From: Promethearchaeota archaeon
Lineage (GTDB): Archaea; Asgardarchaeota; Lokiarchaeia; Sigynarchaeales; SOKP01
Direction: 5' to 3'
DNA length: 64,000 bases
Assembly: GCA_016839655.1 (NCBI GenBank)
Contig: JAEOTW010000097.1
Coordinates: forward strand, 4,929 to 68,928
Notes under the pieces: generated by a model
Told to the model about the DNA's origin: nothing
Database searches by the model: none
The model's input: the letters and a program-made list of their open reading frames with translations, nothing else
Shown here: positions 61,987 through 64,000 of the stretch, one piece after another
Layout: every line of letters starts with the position of its first letter
How positions within the stretch are numbered: the stretch's first letter is position 1
Translations under genes and position numbers: made by a program

Positions 61987-62466
61987 ATGAAAACTAAGTT
62001 TCCTTATGAAAAGATTTTAGTTGTATGTTCGGTGAATACTGCTAGATCACGAATGGCTGAAGGATTCCTAAATGACTTCTTTTCTAAAGCTAATTTAAAT
62101 GTGAAGGTTGATTCAGGGGGGATCGCGTCAAATGCTCGAGACGGTATGTTAATATCAATGGATGCTAAATTAGCTATGGGAGAAATAGGGATTAAATTAT
62201 CTGAAACAGCTTTATCTCAAGATTTGAAAAAGTATCCGAAATTAATCAGCGATGCAGATTTAATACTCACATTAACAAATAAACATAGAGAAGAAATCCG
62301 TAAATTATTTAATATTGATGGTAAAGAAATATTTACAATTAAAGAATTTGCTGGAGAAACAGGTGATATTGAGGATCCTAGTATGAAAGAACTTGAAGGT
62401 TTTAGAATAGCGCGTAATGAAATTATTGATTGTTTAATGAAAGGATTAAATAAATATGAGTTTTAG
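61987..62466 (+). CDS. Low-molecular-weight protein-tyrosine phosphatase family protein
   Basis: 159 residues. The phosphate-binding loop is VVCSVNTARSRMAE, a C-x5-R-S motif, and the general acid Asp is in DIEDPSM near residue 128. Members dephosphorylate tyrosine, arginine or small phosphoesters, or reduce arsenate; the additional cysteines of arsenate reductase are not present. The gene stops directly in front of uppP with no spacer, so the two are translationally coupled. Confidence 0.85.
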   Translation: MKTKFPYEKILVVCSVNTARSRMAEGFLNDFFSKANLNVKVDSGGIASNARDGMLISMDAKLAMGEIGIKLSETALSQDLKKYPKLISDADLILTLTNKHREEIRKLFNIDGKEIFTIKEFAGETGDIEDPSMKELEGFRIARNEIIDCLMKGLNKYEF

Positions 62467-63315
62467 ATGATGATAGAATTTATTATTATAGCAATTTTAC
62501 AAGGTTTCTTTGAATGGCTGCCAATTTCCTCCAGTGGTCAAGTTTTTATGGTTTCAATGAACGTATTTGGATTTAATGGTGATGAAGCATTAAGTCTTGC
62601 AATATGGTTACATCTCGGTACTACATTAGCAGTTTTATTAAAATTTAGAAAAGATTATATTAAAATTTTTAAAAGTTTCATCCCAAAATCATTTAGCGTT
62701 GATGATGTAGATGTAAAGAAAAGGAATTGGTTGATTTATGCTACCATAGGCACTGGAATAACTGCAATACCCCTTTATATTATTTTTAAAATAATAATAT
62801 CTGGTGCTTTTATTGCTTTACAAGGAGATGTGATTACCTTAATTGTCTCAGGATTTTTAATAACTACAGGAGTAATCCTTCTCAAATCAAGAAAAGTCTA
62901 TGGAGAAAATACAATTGATGATATTGCATCAGATGCCCTCCCAAAAGACAGTTTCTTTGCAGGACTGATCCAGGGAACATCAATTTTGCCAGGAATTTCC
63001 CGGTCAGGAGTTACAATTACTACTATTTTATTAGAAAGATACACCCAAGATAATGCTTTAAAATTGAGTTTTTTAATGTCAGTTCCTGTTGCCCTCGCTT
63101 CTATTGCTGTTGATATACTATTTGGTGGAGCTCAAGTACTAAACCTCTTAAATCCAATATTAATTGTGATTACAACATTCATTAGCTTTCTAGTAGGTTA
63201 TTTAACTATAGAAGTTTTACTCCATATTGCTCAAAAGCTTAATTTTGGTTATTTTTGTATAGGGTATGGAGTTTTAGCTTATTTAGTTATAGTACCATTT
63301 ATTATTTTTACTTAA
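62467..63315 (+). CDS. uppP: Undecaprenyl-diphosphatase-type polyprenyl pyrophosphate phosphatase
   Basis: 282 residues, about eight membrane helices. Motifs of UppP/BacA are GFFEWLPISSSGQVFM (with the catalytic Glu-rich turn) and the P-G-x-S-R-S-G motif in ILPGISRSGVTITT. The enzyme recycles polyprenyl diphosphate to the monophosphate sugar carrier, matching the many lipid-linked glycan genes at the other end of the window. It starts at the ATG directly after the previous stop, or one codon later. Confidence 0.93.
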   Translation: MMIEFIIIAILQGFFEWLPISSSGQVFMVSMNVFGFNGDEALSLAIWLHLGTTLAVLLKFRKDYIKIFKSFIPKSFSVDDVDVKKRNWLIYATIGTGITAIPLYIIFKIIISGAFIALQGDVITLIVSGFLITTGVILLKSRKVYGENTIDDIASDALPKDSFFAGLIQGTSILPGISRSGVTITTILLERYTQDNALKLSFLMSVPVALASIAVDILFGGAQVLNLLNPILIVITTFISFLVGYLTIEVLLHIAQKLNFGYFCIGYGVLAYLVIVPFIIFT

Positions 63316-64000
63316 ATTGTTGAAATATAATTTTTTATATATTCAGTTAATACATTTTCAATATTAGGGATTCCCTTAAAACTCGGAAAATCATTTAAAT
63401 CTATAAGATAATGAACTTCTTGATTAATCGGTTTAACTAAATCAAATCCAAAAATTTTCAAATTTAATTCTTTTGATAAAATTCCTGAAAGCCGTTTTAT
63501 ATCTTCTGTAATTTCAAGACTTTCTCGTTCAATGAGACTTACATCAATATGTTCGGGTTTTTCTCTTAAGAATTTGTATATTGGGTTTTCTCTTTTAATT
63601 CCAAAAACTTTATCTCCGATGACATAGATTTTTCTCTCATATCCATCACATTCTATGAATTTTTGGATATATACATCATAATAAAGAAATTCATGATATC
63701 TTTCACAAAAAATCTCTACATCATCTATGTGTTGAACAAGAAAATTAAATCTATTATATTTATCATGCTGATAATGACTTTTAATTACTATAGGTAATTT
63801 TGTTGACGCCCATTCCTTAAATTTTTCTACGGTTGATAAGTTTTGATTCCATGAATTAGGTAATTTGAATTTAGCGAGTACATTTTGATAAGTCTCAAAA
63901 ATTTTCCGGAAATGATAATCAAGAGCAATTTTATTCTTACACACTAGAACTGAATCTACATCGTGCAGAGTTGGAATTTTGTATAATTTTGCAAAATGTA
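63312..64000 (-). CDS. ATP-grasp enzyme, inositol phosphate kinase/RimK-like (5' end outside window)
   Basis: The frame stays open to the right edge, and the residues before the GTG at 63944 read YKIPTLHDVDSVLVCKNKIA, clearly part of the protein; the gene is truncated at its 5' end. Visible ATP-grasp elements are LPIVIKSHYQHD (ATP-binding Lys), YIQKFIECDGYERKIYVIG, and the metal-binding end FGFDLV ... YLIDLNDFPSFKGIPN, close to the D-x-N-x-FP-x-Y/F motif of ITPK-type inositol kinases. A ligase of the RimK type remains possible. Convergent with uppP, overlapping by 4 bases. Confidence 0.75.
   Translation of the reverse strand, partial: HFAKLYKIPTLHDVDSVLVCKNKIALDYHFRKIFETYQNVLAKFKLPNSWNQNLSTVEKFKEWASTKLPIVIKSHYQHDKYNRFNFLVQHIDDVEIFCERYHEFLYYDVYIQKFIECDGYERKIYVIGDKVFGIKRENPIYKFLREKPEHIDVSLIERESLEITEDIKRLSGILSKELNLKIFGFDLVKPINQEVHYLIDLNDFPSFKGIPNIENVLTEYIKNYISTI

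Noticed and set aside
1..64000. CRISPR arrays, rRNA genes, insertion sequences with transposase, and prophage genes
   Set aside because: I saw no regularly spaced repeats, rRNA-like blocks, transposase motifs or phage structural genes in the window.

Overview
The window is AT-rich DNA from an archaeon, most probably an Asgard archaeon of the Lokiarchaeia type. The archaeal signs are an FttA/aCPSF1-type KH-beta-CASP nuclease, an archaeal-type EF-2 relative, a tRNA-Gln gene with bulge-helix-bulge introns, TATA-like promoters with many TTG/GTG or leaderless starts, and an archaeal CheC/CheD-rich chemosensory set. The Asgard signs are a fused roadblock/Ras-like GTPase, a gelsolin-like domain, a longin-like protein, an AN1 zinc finger plus winged-helix protein resembling UFM1 ligase UFL1, and a parvulin with a Par14-like basic N-terminus. 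The taxonomic call is inference; no rRNA is present.

Layout. (1) About 1-27.8 kb is a surface-glycan region: polytopic glycosyltransferase-like proteins, GT2 and GT87 enzymes, a B12-type radical SAM protein, two acyltransferases, rhamnose-type nucleotide-sugar genes (RmlD, RmlC-like, an SDR, RmlA-like), an ABC exporter, methyltransferases, a sulfatase-fold protein and a sugar isomerase-like protein. Several genes occur as adjacent or near-adjacent paralogue pairs. (2) About 27.9-32.6 kb holds the AN1/winged-helix protein, a NikR-like regulator, the parvulin and a double-HNH protein whose 3' end runs antisense into a twice-interrupted tRNA-Gln(CTG). (3) About 32.9-41 kb is mostly housekeeping: a dGTPase-like HD hydrolase, a NapH-like polyferredoxin, FttA, PurN and an EF-2 paralogue lacking the diphthamide histidine, plus two candidate structured RNAs. 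(4) 40,952-56,275 on the minus strand is a 15-kb chemosensory cluster of 14 genes. (5) About 56.3-64 kb holds tRNA-Gly(CCC), a triple-PAS histidine kinase, two DUF998-like membrane proteins, nicotinamidase, a low-molecular-weight phosphatase, UppP and an ATP-grasp gene cut by the window edge.

The chemosensory cluster is the most interesting system. In transcription order it encodes a longin/roadblock-like protein, CheW, CheY, CheA, a large multi-beta-sandwich protein, an unknown 282-residue protein, a CheW-CheC-CheC fusion, a gelsolin-like protein, CheR, CheB, CheD, CheC, the roadblock-GTPase fusion and a second CheB. No receptor, CheF or archaellum gene is visible. A CheA/CheY pathway joined to a Ras-like switch and an actin-regulator fold suggests output to the cytoskeleton or cell polarity rather than, or as well as, an archaellum. 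This resembles the Frz-MglA/MglB logic of Myxococcus. That output is inference; the gene content is what the sequence shows.
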